Of a DNA stretch of 64,000 nucleotides, positions 1 through 8,922 are shown piece after piece. The translations under genes were made by a program, and so were the position numbers. The notes below the pieces were generated by a model. That model had not been told where the DNA came from and ran no database searches. It saw only the letters and a list, made by a program, of their open reading frames with translations. Location: contig CAYPCQ010000027.1 of the NCBI GenBank assembly GCA_964409245.1, positions 17,436-81,435 of the forward strand, written 5' to 3'. The DNA comes from CAIMWS01 sp964409245 (GTDB taxonomy: Bacteria > Verrucomicrobiota > Verrucomicrobiia > Limisphaerales > UBA1319). Within the stretch, counting starts at the first letter, position 1, and each line of letters opens with the position of its first letter.

Positions 1-1
1 A

Positions 2-196
2 TACCTGAAGCAAATCCCCATGGACATCATGTCCGGGGAGCCTTTGAAATACCGGCTGAACGAAGAGGGCGCCTTCCTGATGTATAGTGTGGGCCAGGAC
101 GGGATCGATAACGGGGGCCAGGTGGTGGTGAGCAAATCCGGATTTGTGCAGCTGCAGGAGGGGGATTGGGTGTGGAAATATCCCGCCGCCAAATAA
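2..196 (+). CDS. 3' end of an unknown protein (partial)
   Basis: This is the C-terminal end of a gene that enters from the left edge; 64 residues and a TAA stop remain. The reading frame is open from base 2 and reads like real protein: a YLKQIPMD start, then PLKYRLNEEG, then YSVGQDGIDNGG and a closing GDWVWKYP. I associate this pattern of short motifs with the tails of unassigned secreted or membrane-anchored proteins of Verrucomicrobiota, but I cannot name a function. It runs in the same direction as the pseudopilin that begins at 362. Confidence 0.6.
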   Translation, partial: YLKQIPMDIMSGEPLKYRLNEEGAFLMYSVGQDGIDNGGQVVVSKSGFVQLQEGDWVWKYPAAK

Positions 197-262
197 ACCG
201 GCGGCAATGGCCCCGCGCGGTTTATCGACCGCCGCCGCCTCGCAGGTGATCGGAAATAGCGC

Positions 263-288
263 CCCGGCTGGCCTGGCTGCCAGCCGGG
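263..288 (+). terminator. Hairpin downstream of the partial gene
   Basis: A perfect 10-bp inverted repeat (CCCGGCTGGC / GCCAGCCGGG) with a 6-nt loop lies between the partial gene and the pseudopilin. There is no T-run after it, so it may be a factor-dependent terminator or an mRNA stability hairpin rather than a classical intrinsic terminator. Confidence 0.4.
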
Positions 289-361
289 CTTGGCGAGGAA
301 TTTCCAGGCTTGCCCGAGGCGGCGAACGGATTAAGGTGAATGGAGACTAAATGAGTTGCAT

Positions 362-1156
362 ATGAACAATCCGCCGCTTTCAAACCGGACCCGGAGCACG
401 GCTTTCACGCTGATCGAATTGCTGGTGGTGATTGCCATCATCGCCATCCTGGCGAGCATGCTCCTGCCCGCCCTGGCCAAATCCAAAACCAAAGCCCAAG
501 GCATCCTTTGCCTCGGCAACCAAAAACAGCTGACCCTGGCCTGGATCATGTATGCCGACGACCACAACGGCAGCCTGGTGCGGAACGCGGATGGAGCCAA
601 CCGGGATAGCTGGGTGGGCGGCTGGCTGGATTTCTCCGGCACCGATTCCACGAACATCCTGCTCATCCAATCCCCCATCGGCAAGCTCTGGACCTACAAC
701 AAATCGCTGGCGATATACAAATGCCCGGCGGATAAGAGCACGGCGCGCATTTCGGGCAAGAACTATTCGCGCACCCGGAGCATCTCGATGAACGGCAACA
801 TGAACGGCACGGATAATTGGTCCACCAATCCCAAGTTTTTCTACTACCGGAAGATGACCGACATCAACCGGCCATCCACCTCCAAAGCCTGGGTGCTGAT
901 CGACGAGCGCGAGGAAAGCATCGACGATGGATTTTTCCTGGTCTTCCTGGACACCTCCTTCGGCGCCGCAGTCAACCAATGGGGCAACCTGCCGGCGATT
1001 TACCACAACGGGGCGGCGGGGCTCTCCTTCGCCGATGGCCATGCCGAAATCCGAAAGTGGCTGGATGGCAGCACCCTCCTGAAAGGTCTGGCGGGGACGC
1101 GCATCGCCCCGCACGATGTCCCGTGGATCCAGCAGCGGACCAGCGCCTTGAAATGA
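362..1156 (+). CDS. Pseudopilin with H-X9-DG motif
   Basis: A 264-residue type II secretion/type IV pilus-like pseudopilin. Residues 1-15 form the basic leader. Cleavage is expected before Phe16 of FTLIELLVVIAIIAIL, with Glu20 at the +5 position, followed by one hydrophobic helix (about 18-42) ending LLPALAKSK. Near the C-terminus His215 and Asp225-Gly226 form the H-X9-DG signature of prepilin processing-associated proteins common in Planctomycetes and Verrucomicrobiota. The ATG at 362 is preferred; an in-frame TTG at 356 would add only two residues. The Shine-Dalgarno-like GGAGA at 342-346 is better placed for an ATG at 351 that opens a four-residue frame (MSCI) ending in TGA over this start (ATGA overlap). 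The natural role of this family, surface fibre or secretion accessory, is unknown. Confidence 0.88.
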   Translation: MNNPPLSNRTRSTAFTLIELLVVIAIIAILASMLLPALAKSKTKAQGILCLGNQKQLTLAWIMYADDHNGSLVRNADGANRDSWVGGWLDFSGTDSTNILLIQSPIGKLWTYNKSLAIYKCPADKSTARISGKNYSRTRSISMNGNMNGTDNWSTNPKFFYYRKMTDINRPSTSKAWVLIDEREESIDDGFFLVFLDTSFGAAVNQWGNLPAIYHNGAAGLSFADGHAEIRKWLDGSTLLKGLAGTRIAPHDVPWIQQRTSALK

Positions 1157-1267
1157 TCCTCCCGGGGCTGGGCTTCGGGATCGGCCGGCGCGTTTTCCCC
1201 TGCTGGCATTCTGTCTCAGAGGTGGGCTGCCAGGGCGGTTCGCCTGGAAGGCGGGCTGCGGCCTTGG

Positions 1268-1840
1268 TTACATGTCGTTCAGGTAGAGGCGCCGGTTATA
1301 CCACAGGTAAAGCATGCCGGAGAGGAAAGTCAAAAACACGGCAACCCATTTGGAGGCCGGCTCCACCCATGGCACCCACCAACCCAGGATGGGATTGCCG
1401 AACGAACCCCACTGCGGATAGCTGTGGAGGGTGAGGATGGCCAGGATGGCTACGATCTGCGAAATGGTCTTGTGTTTGCCATAGCCCTCGGCGGCCAGGA
1501 TGACCTGCTTGGAGGCGGCCAGCAACCGCAGGCCGGTGATCGCCAGTTCGCGGGTCACGATCACCACCGCCATCCAGGCCGGCACCCACGTGCGGCCCAC
1601 AAAGGCGATGAAGGCCGAGCAAACCAGGATTTTGTCCGCCAGGGGATCCATCAGAATCCCGAAATCGGTGATGGATTTGTCCCGGCGGGCGATTTTGCCG
1701 TCGTAGTAGTCGGTGATGCTGGCGGCGCCGAATAAAACCAGGGCGATGGTCTCATTGAACGGCACGCCGGAAAAAATCACGGCCAAAAATGCCAGGGTAA
1801 GACCAAAGCGGGACACGGTTAAGCGGTTCGGCAAATTCAT
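1268..1840 (-). CDS. pgsA: CDP-diacylglycerol-glycerol-3-phosphate 3-phosphatidyltransferase
   Basis: A 190-residue membrane enzyme that makes phosphatidylglycerol phosphate from CDP-diacylglycerol and glycerol 3-phosphate, the committed step to phosphatidylglycerol and cardiolipin. The full CDP-alcohol phosphotransferase signature is present: Asp47-Gly48, Ala51-Arg52, Gly61, Asp65, Asp69 (DGx2ARx8Gx3Dx3D), with Asp44 just upstream. Several hydrophobic helices follow, and the length is normal for PgsA. The N-terminal MNLPNRLTVSR is the usual start of bacterial PgsA. It lies 42 bp downstream of rimO on the same strand and the two may be co-transcribed. It faces the pseudopilin gene tail to tail. 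Other CDP-alcohol transferases are possible, but the N-terminus favours PgsA. Confidence 0.93.
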   Translation of the reverse strand: MNLPNRLTVSRFGLTLAFLAVIFSGVPFNETIALVLFGAASITDYYDGKIARRDKSITDFGILMDPLADKILVCSAFIAFVGRTWVPAWMAVVIVTRELAITGLRLLAASKQVILAAEGYGKHKTISQIVAILAILTLHSYPQWGSFGNPILGWWVPWVEPASKWVAVFLTFLSGMLYLWYNRRLYLNDM

Positions 1841-1882
1841 GAATCGCGACTGGTTTGCAATCTGGCGTGTGGTATAACGGAA

Positions 1883-3484
1883 TCAGGCCGGCTTGGCAAT
1901 CAGATCGTAATCCGTATGCCCCACAATCTGCACCCGGGCGAATTGGCCCAGGGGCGGATCGCCCTGGATATAGACACGGCCGTCGATGTCCGGGGCATCC
2001 GCCTCCGCCCGGGCCACGAGGAAATTCCCCTGCAGCCCCTGGCGGTGGCGATCCGGGCCGCGCAACAGGCCGTGTTCCCAGGAGCCGATCCGCGCTCCCT
2101 GCAGCTCCGCGGGCGAGGCGGGGTGCTCCACCAGCACTTTGAGCGTTTTGCCCACCTGCGCTCCGGCCAGCTGCCGGGAAATCTTCAATTGCGCCCCCAT
2201 CAGGGCGTCGCGCCGCTTTTTCCGGACGGCCTCCGGGATCTGCTGGGCCATGGCGGCCGCGCGGGTGCCTTGCTCCGGCGAAAAAGTGAAGACGCCCAGC
2301 CGCTCAAACCGGGTTTGCTCCACGAATTGCTTCAACGACTCAAAGCCGGCCTCCGTCTCCCCGGGGAATCCGACGATGAACGTGGTCCGCAGGGCGATCC
2401 CGGGAATGCCGCGGCGGATTTTCCCGATCAGATCCTCGATGTATTCGCGGCTGGTTTCCCGCCGCATGCGCTCCAGCATCACCGGGTGGATGTGCTGCAG
2501 AGGCATATCGACATAGCGCGCCACCTTGGGGCACTCCGCGATGGCGCTGATCAGCTCGCCGGTCCAATGGGCGGGGTGGGTGTAAAGCAGGCGGATCCAG
2601 AAGTCCCCCGGCAGGGCGTTCAGCTCGCGCACCAGGGAGGCGAGGGTGGCGCTGGTTTTGGGCAGCGCCCGGGTGGCGGCGGTGAATTTTTCCGGGGAAG
2701 CCACGCTGCCCTGGCGGTCCGGGCGCAAGTCCAGGCCATAAAAAGTGGTATCCTGGGAGATCAGGTTCAGCTCCTTGACGCCCATCTCCAGCCAATGCCG
2801 GGCTTCCTGGACCACATCGCCCGGGGGGCGGCTCCGGTGCGAGCCCCGGATCTGGGGGATGATGCAAAAACTGCAGGGATGGTTGCAGCCCTCGGCGATT
2901 TTGATGTAGGTCAAATGCCTGGGGGTCAGCTTGAAGCGGGGGGTGGTATAATCCGGGATATAGGCGGATCGCTCGCTGATCTGCACCACCGGCGGGGCGG
3001 CTCCGGGCGGGGCTGGGCGGGCAGCGCTGGCTTTGCCCGGGCGGCTGGCGCCGGCGGCTTTTTTGGCCCGGCCGGGCGGGGGGGCGGCCAGCCTTTGCTG
3101 GCGATGCTCCAGGGCCTGCCGCACCACCTGGGTGACCTCCGCCACCTGGTCCAGGCCCATGAACGCGTCGATTTCCGGCATCAGCTTGGGCAGTTCGCTC
3201 CGGAAGCGCTGCGGCAGGCAGCCCGCCACCACCACGGCCTGGCCGCGGTGTTGTGCTTCGCGCACCTGGGCGCTCTCGAGGATGGTATCGACGCTTTCCT
3301 CCTGGGCCGAGTCGATGAAGGAGCAGGTGTTCACGATCACCACATCCGCCAGGGCGGTGTCGTTCGTGATTTCCACCCGGTCCCGGGCCAGGGTTCCCAG
3401 CATGATCTCCGAGTCCACCAGGTTTTTGGCGCACCCCAGGGAGATCAGGCCCACGCGGATTGGCATGGATTCATGTTCGTTCAC
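1883..3484 (-). CDS. rimO: Ribosomal protein S12 methylthiotransferase RimO
   Basis: A 533-residue radical SAM enzyme that methylthiolates the conserved Asp of ribosomal protein S12. The N-terminal MTTase domain has the GVxSLGCAKN-like start with Cys18, NTCSFI and AGCLPQR cysteines for the accessory [4Fe-4S] cluster. The radical SAM cluster is Cys200, Cys204, Cys207 (CNHPCSFC). The C-terminal about 70 residues form a TRAM domain ending YDLIAKPA. It is about 90 residues longer than typical RimO, mainly because of a Pro/Ala/Lys/Arg-rich linker between the MTTase and radical SAM domains (about residues 133-170). The start is GTG at 3484; an in-frame ATG at 3466 (MPIRVGLIS) would also work and matches the usual family start better. 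Confidence 0.93.
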   Translation of the reverse strand: MNEHESMPIRVGLISLGCAKNLVDSEIMLGTLARDRVEITNDTALADVVIVNTCSFIDSAQEESVDTILESAQVREAQHRGQAVVVAGCLPQRFRSELPKLMPEIDAFMGLDQVAEVTQVVRQALEHRQQRLAAPPPGRAKKAAGASRPGKASAARPAPPGAAPPVVQISERSAYIPDYTTPRFKLTPRHLTYIKIAEGCNHPCSFCIIPQIRGSHRSRPPGDVVQEARHWLEMGVKELNLISQDTTFYGLDLRPDRQGSVASPEKFTAATRALPKTSATLASLVRELNALPGDFWIRLLYTHPAHWTGELISAIAECPKVARYVDMPLQHIHPVMLERMRRETSREYIEDLIGKIRRGIPGIALRTTFIVGFPGETEAGFESLKQFVEQTRFERLGVFTFSPEQGTRAAAMAQQIPEAVRKKRRDALMGAQLKISRQLAGAQVGKTLKVLVEHPASPAELQGARIGSWEHGLLRGPDRHRQGLQGNFLVARAEADAPDIDGRVYIQGDPPLGQFARVQIVGHTDYDLIAKPA

Positions 3485-3607
3485 AGGCGCTTGAAGTTAC
3501 CTGGCCGCCGCGCTTCCGCAATCTTAGTTTGGCGGGCCGGCCGGCATCGCAACCGTCGTCCGGATCAGAGGAGGGAATGGTTTTTCGTGATCCAATGTCC
3601 CACGGGA

Positions 3608-4300
3608 TCAGTGCACGGTAAGGGCCTGGCCGTTATGTTTGGCGGAGAGCCCCAGGATGAAGGGCACCGCCCGGGCGGCCCATGCGGCGGGCGAAGGATA
3701 GTTCCCCGCCGAAGCGCCGAAGCAGCTGCGCAGCATTGGGGTGTCGATGATTCCCGGATTGAGCGCCACCGCCGCCAGGCCGGCCGGCAGTTCCTGGGCC
3801 AGCGCCTGGGTCAGGCCTTCGATCGCCCACTTGGTGGCGCAGTACGGGGCCACCCCGGCCTCCGTGGAGCGTCCCCAGCCGGAACTGAAATTGACGATGA
3901 TGCCCCGGCGGGCCTGGACCATCAGCGGCCCAAAATAGCGGATTGTGCAGGCGGTCCCCTTGAGGTTGACATCCACCAATTCGGAAAATTCCTCCGGCTC
4001 GATTTCCCAGAGCGGGGCCTGGCGATTGATCAGGGCGGCATTGTTGACCAGCAGGTGGGGGGGGCCGAGCGTGGCGGAGATTTTTTCCGCCCAATCCCGC
4101 ACGGCCTGGCCTTGGCTGACATCCACCCTCTCGAAGCTGTGGGGCGGGCCGAACCGGTGGCGCAATTGGCTGAGGCGATCGGCCGTGCGCCCGCAGCCCG
4201 CCACCGTCCAGCCCGCTGCCGCCAGGCCTTCCGCCAAAGCCTGCCCCAGCCCGCGGGTGACCCCGGTGATGACCGCCAGTTTGCGTGGGTTTTCCTTCAT
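3608..4300 (-). CDS. SDR-family oxidoreductase
   Basis: A 230-residue short-chain dehydrogenase/reductase of the classical type, expected to use NAD(P)H in the cytoplasm; the substrate is unknown. The Rossmann motif TGxxxGxG is Thr12-Gly13-Val-Thr-Arg-Gly17-Leu-Gly19. NNAA follows at about 87-90, a FSS catalytic Ser at about 140, then Tyr153 and Lys157 (YCATK). PGIIDTPM matches the usual PG-motif after the active site. The ATG at 4300 was chosen because GGAGGGG lies just upstream at a good distance; the open frame continues further upstream but only as a shadow of the HAD gene. It is divergent from the HAD phosphatase, with 108 bp between start codons. Confidence 0.87.
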   Translation of the reverse strand: MKENPRKLAVITGVTRGLGQALAEGLAAAGWTVAGCGRTADRLSQLRHRFGPPHSFERVDVSQGQAVRDWAEKISATLGPPHLLVNNAALINRQAPLWEIEPEEFSELVDVNLKGTACTIRYFGPLMVQARRGIIVNFSSGWGRSTEAGVAPYCATKWAIEGLTQALAQELPAGLAAVALNPGIIDTPMLRSCFGASAGNYPSPAAWAARAVPFILGLSAKHNGQALTVH

Positions 4301-4408
4301 GCCCCTCCATATTGGGGCTGCCCGCCGCGATCCGCAAGCCTCCGCCCCCGGCGCCTCCGGGCCACGGTTCGGGATTGACACGCCAACCGGTATGCCCAGT
4401 CTTGCGGC

Positions 4409-5071
4409 ATGGCTGCTACAGGAAACATTCGCGCGGTGGTTTTCGACATGGATGGGGTGCTGACCGACTCCGAGCCGTTGATTTGCGCCGCCGCCATGGC
4501 GATGTTCAAGGAGCTGGGATTGGTGGTGCAGCCGGAGGATTTCACCCCTTTCGTGGGGACGGGTGAGAACAAATACCTGGGTGGGGTGGCCGAAAAATAC
4601 GGATTCCCGGTGGATATCCCCGCGGCCAAGAAACGCACCTATGAAATCTACCTGGCCCTGGTGCCCGGGCGCCTCCACGCCTTCCCGGGCGCGGTGGGGC
4701 TGGTGCGCCAGTGCCGCGCGGCGGGCTTGAAGGTGGCGGTGGCTTCCAGCGCGGATGCGATCAAGATCGAGGCCAACCTGCACAAGATCGGCCTGCCGCC
4801 GGCTGAGTGGGAGGCCATTGTCGGCGCCGAAGATGTGGCCCATAAAAAGCCGGCGCCGGATATTTTCCTCGCCGCCGCCCGCAAGCTGGAGCTGCCGCCA
4901 GGCGCTTGCGTGGTGGTGGAGGACGCCATCAACGGCATCCAGGCCGCCCGGGCGGCTGGCATGCGCTGCGTGGCGGTGGCCCAGACCTTTGCGGCCGGGC
5001 GGCTGGGCGCGGCCGACCTGGTGGTGGGCCGCATCGCCGATGTCACCATCGGCCATCTCGTGGGAGCATGA
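4409..5071 (+). CDS. HAD-superfamily phosphatase, beta-phosphoglucomutase-like
   Basis: A 220-residue HAD hydrolase. Motif I is DMDGVLTD with nucleophile Asp13 and general acid Asp15. Motif II is VASSAD, motif III the Lys in AHKKPAPDIF, and motif IV VVEDAINGIQAA. The helical cap between motifs I and II makes it a class I member of the beta-phosphoglucomutase/phosphoglycolate phosphatase/Gph group. The substrate cannot be told from sequence. Its TGA stop overlaps the ATG of the next gene (ATGA at 5068-5071), so the giant peptidase downstream is probably translated by coupling. A perfect TTGACA lies at 4375-4380 upstream, but no convincing -10 follows. Confidence 0.88.
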   Translation: MAATGNIRAVVFDMDGVLTDSEPLICAAAMAMFKELGLVVQPEDFTPFVGTGENKYLGGVAEKYGFPVDIPAAKKRTYEIYLALVPGRLHAFPGAVGLVRQCRAAGLKVAVASSADAIKIEANLHKIGLPPAEWEAIVGAEDVAHKKPAPDIFLAAARKLELPPGACVVVEDAINGIQAARAAGMRCVAVAQTFAAGRLGAADLVVGRIADVTIGHLVGA

Positions 5072-8000
5072 TGAATATGAGAAGTTGCTTGTCGCTGATC
5101 TGTTGGGGGCTGCTGCTGGCGGCCCGGGCCAGTGCCGCCCCGTCCGGGGCGGAGCTGCTGACGGTGGCCGAAAAAAGCCGGTTCGCCGCCACCGCCAATT
5201 ACGAGGAAACCTCGGCCTGGGTGGATCAATTATGCACCAACTCGCCCCTGGCCCGGCGCCTGGAATTGGGCCGCAGCACGGAGGGGCGCTCCATTCCCCT
5301 GCTGATCCTGGCGGATCCGCCGGTGGCCTCGGTGGAGCAGGCCCGCAGCCAGCCGGGCAAGCTCGTGGTGCTGATGCTGGGCAACCTGCACGGCGGCGAG
5401 GTGGATGGCAAAGAGGCGCTCTGCCTGCTGGCCCGGGAAATCTGCCAGGCCACCAATCACCCGTTCCTGAAGGACTTCATCCTGGCGATCGTCCCGCTGT
5501 ATAATCCGGATGGCAACGAACGGATGGCCCCGGACCACCGGCCCAACCAGGATGGCCCCCGCAACGGCATGGGCATCCGGGCCAACGGGCAGGGGCTGGA
5601 TCTGAACCGCGATCTCGTCAAGCTGGAGGCTCCGGAAACCCGCGCTTTGGTGGGCTTCCTCAACGAGTGGGATCCCGCCCTGGTGCTCGACCTGCACACC
5701 ACGGACGGGTCCTTCCACCGGAACCTGGTCACCTACGTGGGGCCGAATGTGCTGGCGGGCAGCAAGCCGCTTGCCAAATACGTGCGCAACGATTTCCTGC
5801 CCGCGGTCCGGCGGGAGGTGAAACGGCAGGCCGGCTTCAACTCCTTCGTCTATGGGAATTTCGATGCCAGCCATGCCCAATGGCGTTCCGTGGCCGGCCT
5901 GGGCCGGTATGCCTCCTCGTATGTGGGGCTGCGCGGGCGGATTGGCATCCTGCTGGAATCCTACTCGCATGCGTCCTACAAGAAGCGGGTGCTGGGTTTG
6001 CGGGATTTCGTCCGGGTGCTGCTCGCGCAGGCCGCCGCGCAAAAAGCCGTCCTGCAGAAGAACCTCGCGCAAGCGCGCTCGGAAGCCATGGCGGGGGTCC
6101 CCACGGAGGATGGCGGGACTGTGCCGGAGGCGCAATCCCTGGTGGCCATCCGTTCGGAGCTGGCGCCGGCTGCAAAGAAAGCAAAAATCGCCGGGTTCGT
6201 GGAGGAGCTGCGGGATAACCGGCCGGTTTCCACCGGGCGCCCGCAGACCTACGAGGTGGAGCTTTGGGATCGCGCCCGCCCGTTATTATCGGTCCGGCGT
6301 CCGTTCGCCTACGTGTTCCCCGGCAGCCAGACCAACCTGGCGGCGCATCTGCAGCGGCACGGGATTGAGGTGGATGTCTTGCGGGAGGATCTCGACCTGG
6401 ACCTGGAAACCTACCGGATCGATGCGGTGGCCAGGGATCCGGGGGCCTTCCAAAAACACAACTTGCGGCGGATCGAAGCCACCGCCCGGCAAACCCACCG
6501 GCGGGTGCCCGCCGGCAGTTTCGTGGTTCGCGCGCGGCAGAAACTGGCCGACTTGATCGTCTATCTGCTGGAGCCGCAATCCGAGGATGGGCTGGCGGTG
6601 TGGAACTTTTTCGATGACGGCCTGCAAGCCCAGGGCGATTTCCCGGTGCAGCGCCTGCCGCAGGCGATCCCGCTGTTCACCGCCCGCACCCCCTCCTTAA
6701 CCGGGCCGAAACCCCCAGCGCGCATCACTTACGAGGGGGTGTTTGAATTGGGCCAGGCCCCCAACCTGGCCGGCTCCCCCGCCGGTGGCTACCGCTGGCT
6801 GGAGGATGACCGGCACTTTTTGCTGCCGCGGGAGGGCCGTTTGCGCAAAGTGGAAGCCGCCACCGGCCAGACGGCGGTGTTTTATGAGGCCGGCCCCCTG
6901 GCCGCCGCGCTGGCCAAAATCCCCGGCTTGGACAGCCAGGCGGCCCAAGGGCTGGCGGGCAGGGCCGGGGACCAATTGTCCCCGGACCACGCGGCCACGC
7001 TGCTGCAATATGAGAACGATCTTTACTACGCGCGGCTGGATGGCTCCCAGGCCCGGCGGCTGACTGCCACCCCCGAGCCTGAGGAACTGGCCACTTTCAG
7101 CCCTGATGGGCGCTGGGTGGCCTTTGTGCGGAAGAACGATCTCCACGTAGTGGAGGTGGCCTCCGGCACGGAGCGGGCCTTGACCACCGGCGCCACGGAC
7201 CTGCTGCTCAACGGCAAGGCGGACTGGATTTATTTCGAGGAAGTCTTCAACCGCAATTACCGCGCCTACTGGTGGAGCCCGGATTCCCGGCGCATCGCCT
7301 TTTTCCAGACGGACGATTCCCCCCTGCCCACCTTCACGCTGGTCAACGATTTGCCGCGCAACCAGGTCTTGGAACGGGCCCGCTATCCCCGGCCGGGGGA
7401 GCCTAATCCCCGGGTGCGCCTGGGGGTGGTGAACGTGGCGGGGGGCAGCCCGCGGTTTGCCGATCTATCCGATTACGACGTGGAGGGGCATCTCCTCACG
7501 GCGGTGGGGTGGTGGCCGGACAGCTCCAACCTCTATTGCTGTGTGCAGGATCGCGCCCAGACCTGGCTGGATTTCTGCTCCGTATCGCCCGCCGGCGGCA
7601 GCGTGGCCCGCCTGTTCCGGGACCAGACCAAAGCCTGGATCGAGGCCCCGGAAAAAGTGGTTTTTGGCGCGGATGGCTCCTTCACCCTCACGAGCGAGCG
7701 CTCCGGCTGGAAACACCTTTACCACTACTCCCGGCAGGGAACCTTGAAAAAGGCTTTGACCAGCGGCGATTGGGAAGTCCGGCACATTCTTCACCTCGAC
7801 GAGCCCGGGCAATGGCTTTATTTCACGGGCACCCGGGACAACCTGATCGGTGAAAACCTTTACCGGGTGAGCCTGACCAACCAGGCCATCGAGCGTTTGA
7901 CCCGGGCGCCGGGCAGCCACCGCATCCAAATCAGCCCCCGGGGCGGACTATTCATCGATCATTGGTCGGGTTTCGAGTCGCCTGCGCAAGTGGCTTTGCG

Positions 8001-8862
8001 GAAGACGGATGGGAGCCTGGTCCGCCGGCTCGACCTCAACCCGGTCCCCGGCCTCGCGGAATGGGTGCTGGGCAAGCGGGAGCGGGCGTCCATCCCCATG
8101 GCGGACGGTTTTCAGGTGGAGGCGGTCTGGACCTTGCCGCCGGATTTTGACGCCCGGAAAAAATACCCCGTCTGGCTGATGACTTACGCCGGCCCGCAGA
8201 TGCCCAGCATTGCGGATGCCTGGAGCGGCAGCGTTTGGGATCAGGTGCTGGCCGCGGCGGGGATCATCGCATTGCACGTGGATCCGCGGCCGGCCAGCGG
8301 CAAAGGGGCCCAATCCGCCTGGACAGCCTACAAGCAACTGGGGGTCCAGGAGCTGAAGGATCTCGAGGGGGCGGTGGCTTGGTTCCAGAAAAAAGGGTGG
8401 GTGGATGGCACGCGCATCGGCCTTTCCGGCTACAGTTACGGCGGATTCATGACCGCCTTTGCCCTGACCCACAGCAAAATGTTCGCGGCTGGCATCGCCG
8501 GGGGCTCCCCCACGGATTGGCGGGATTACGATTCCATTTACACCGAGCGCTACATGCAGACCCCCCAGAATAATCCGGATGGCTACCAGGCCACCTCGGT
8601 GGTCAAAGCCGCGCGGAACCTGCACGGGCGGTTGCTGCTGGTCCACGGCCTGCTGGATGACAATGTGCACCCGGCCAACAGCCTCAAACTGATCCAGGCG
8701 CTGCAGCAGGCCGGCCAGCAATTCGACATGATGCTGTATCCCGATTACCGGCATGGCATCGGCGGCGGGCAATACCAGCGCGCCCAATACGATTTTATCC
8801 TGCGCACGCTGGGGGTCTCCCCGGGCAAAACCGGGCCGCCGGCGGCCCCCGCTGGAAAATAA
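5068..8862 (+). CDS. Secreted M14 carboxypeptidase-S9 (DPP IV-type) peptidase fusion
   Basis: A 1264-residue exported protein that joins two peptidases in one frame. A signal peptide (about 1-23, ending ARASA) is followed by an M14 zinc carboxypeptidase domain: His108 and Glu111 (HGGE), His210 (DLHTTDG) as zinc ligands, and Glu297 (LLESYSH) as the likely catalytic Glu. From about 630 a beta-propeller like DPP IV follows (FSPDGRWVAFVR, WWSPDSRRIAFFQ), then a C-terminal alpha/beta hydrolase with Ser1123 in GYSYGG, an Asp of LLDDNVH (1197-1198) and His1229 (YRHGI), in the DPP IV order. This would give carboxy- or endo-type and dipeptidyl-type cleavage in one extracellular or periplasmic enzyme. 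S9 proteins alone are normally about 700-800 residues. The start ATG overlaps the HAD stop; a second ATG at 5071 is equally possible. Confidence 0.9.
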   Translation: MMNMRSCLSLICWGLLLAARASAAPSGAELLTVAEKSRFAATANYEETSAWVDQLCTNSPLARRLELGRSTEGRSIPLLILADPPVASVEQARSQPGKLVVLMLGNLHGGEVDGKEALCLLAREICQATNHPFLKDFILAIVPLYNPDGNERMAPDHRPNQDGPRNGMGIRANGQGLDLNRDLVKLEAPETRALVGFLNEWDPALVLDLHTTDGSFHRNLVTYVGPNVLAGSKPLAKYVRNDFLPAVRREVKRQAGFNSFVYGNFDASHAQWRSVAGLGRYASSYVGLRGRIGILLESYSHASYKKRVLGLRDFVRVLLAQAAAQKAVLQKNLAQARSEAMAGVPTEDGGTVPEAQSLVAIRSELAPAAKKAKIAGFVEELRDNRPVSTGRPQTYEVELWDRARPLLSVRRPFAYVFPGSQTNLAAHLQRHGIEVDVLREDLDLDLETYRIDAVARDPGAFQKHNLRRIEATARQTHRRVPAGSFVVRARQKLADLIVYLLEPQSEDGLAVWNFFDDGLQAQGDFPVQRLPQAIPLFTARTPSLTGPKPPARITYEGVFELGQAPNLAGSPAGGYRWLEDDRHFLLPREGRLRKVEAATGQTAVFYEAGPLAAALAKIPGLDSQAAQGLAGRAGDQLSPDHAATLLQYENDLYYARLDGSQARRLTATPEPEELATFSPDGRWVAFVRKNDLHVVEVASGTERALTTGATDLLLNGKADWIYFEEVFNRNYRAYWWSPDSRRIAFFQTDDSPLPTFTLVNDLPRNQVLERARYPRPGEPNPRVRLGVVNVAGGSPRFADLSDYDVEGHLLTAVGWWPDSSNLYCCVQDRAQTWLDFCSVSPAGGSVARLFRDQTKAWIEAPEKVVFGADGSFTLTSERSGWKHLYHYSRQGTLKKALTSGDWEVRHILHLDEPGQWLYFTGTRDNLIGENLYRVSLTNQAIERLTRAPGSHRIQISPRGGLFIDHWSGFESPAQVALRKTDGSLVRRLDLNPVPGLAEWVLGKRERASIPMADGFQVEAVWTLPPDFDARKKYPVWLMTYAGPQMPSIADAWSGSVWDQVLAAAGIIALHVDPRPASGKGAQSAWTAYKQLGVQELKDLEGAVAWFQKKGWVDGTRIGLSGYSYGGFMTAFALTHSKMFAAGIAGGSPTDWRDYDSIYTERYMQTPQNNPDGYQATSVVKAARNLHGRLLLVHGLLDDNVHPANSLKLIQALQQAGQQFDMMLYPDYRHGIGGGQYQRAQYDFILRTLGVSPGKTGPPAAPAGK

Positions 8863-8922
8863 TCAAGCATTCACGGCCCTTTCAGGCTTGCTAATGCCAC
8901 TTAAATTCGGTCTAACCACCCG

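Noticed and set aside
1916..4378. 820-codon open frame on the plus strand over rimO and the SDR gene
   Set aside because: It is antisense to two well-supported genes; its translation is Gly/Ala/Arg/His-rich without motifs, as expected for the complement of high-GC coding DNA.
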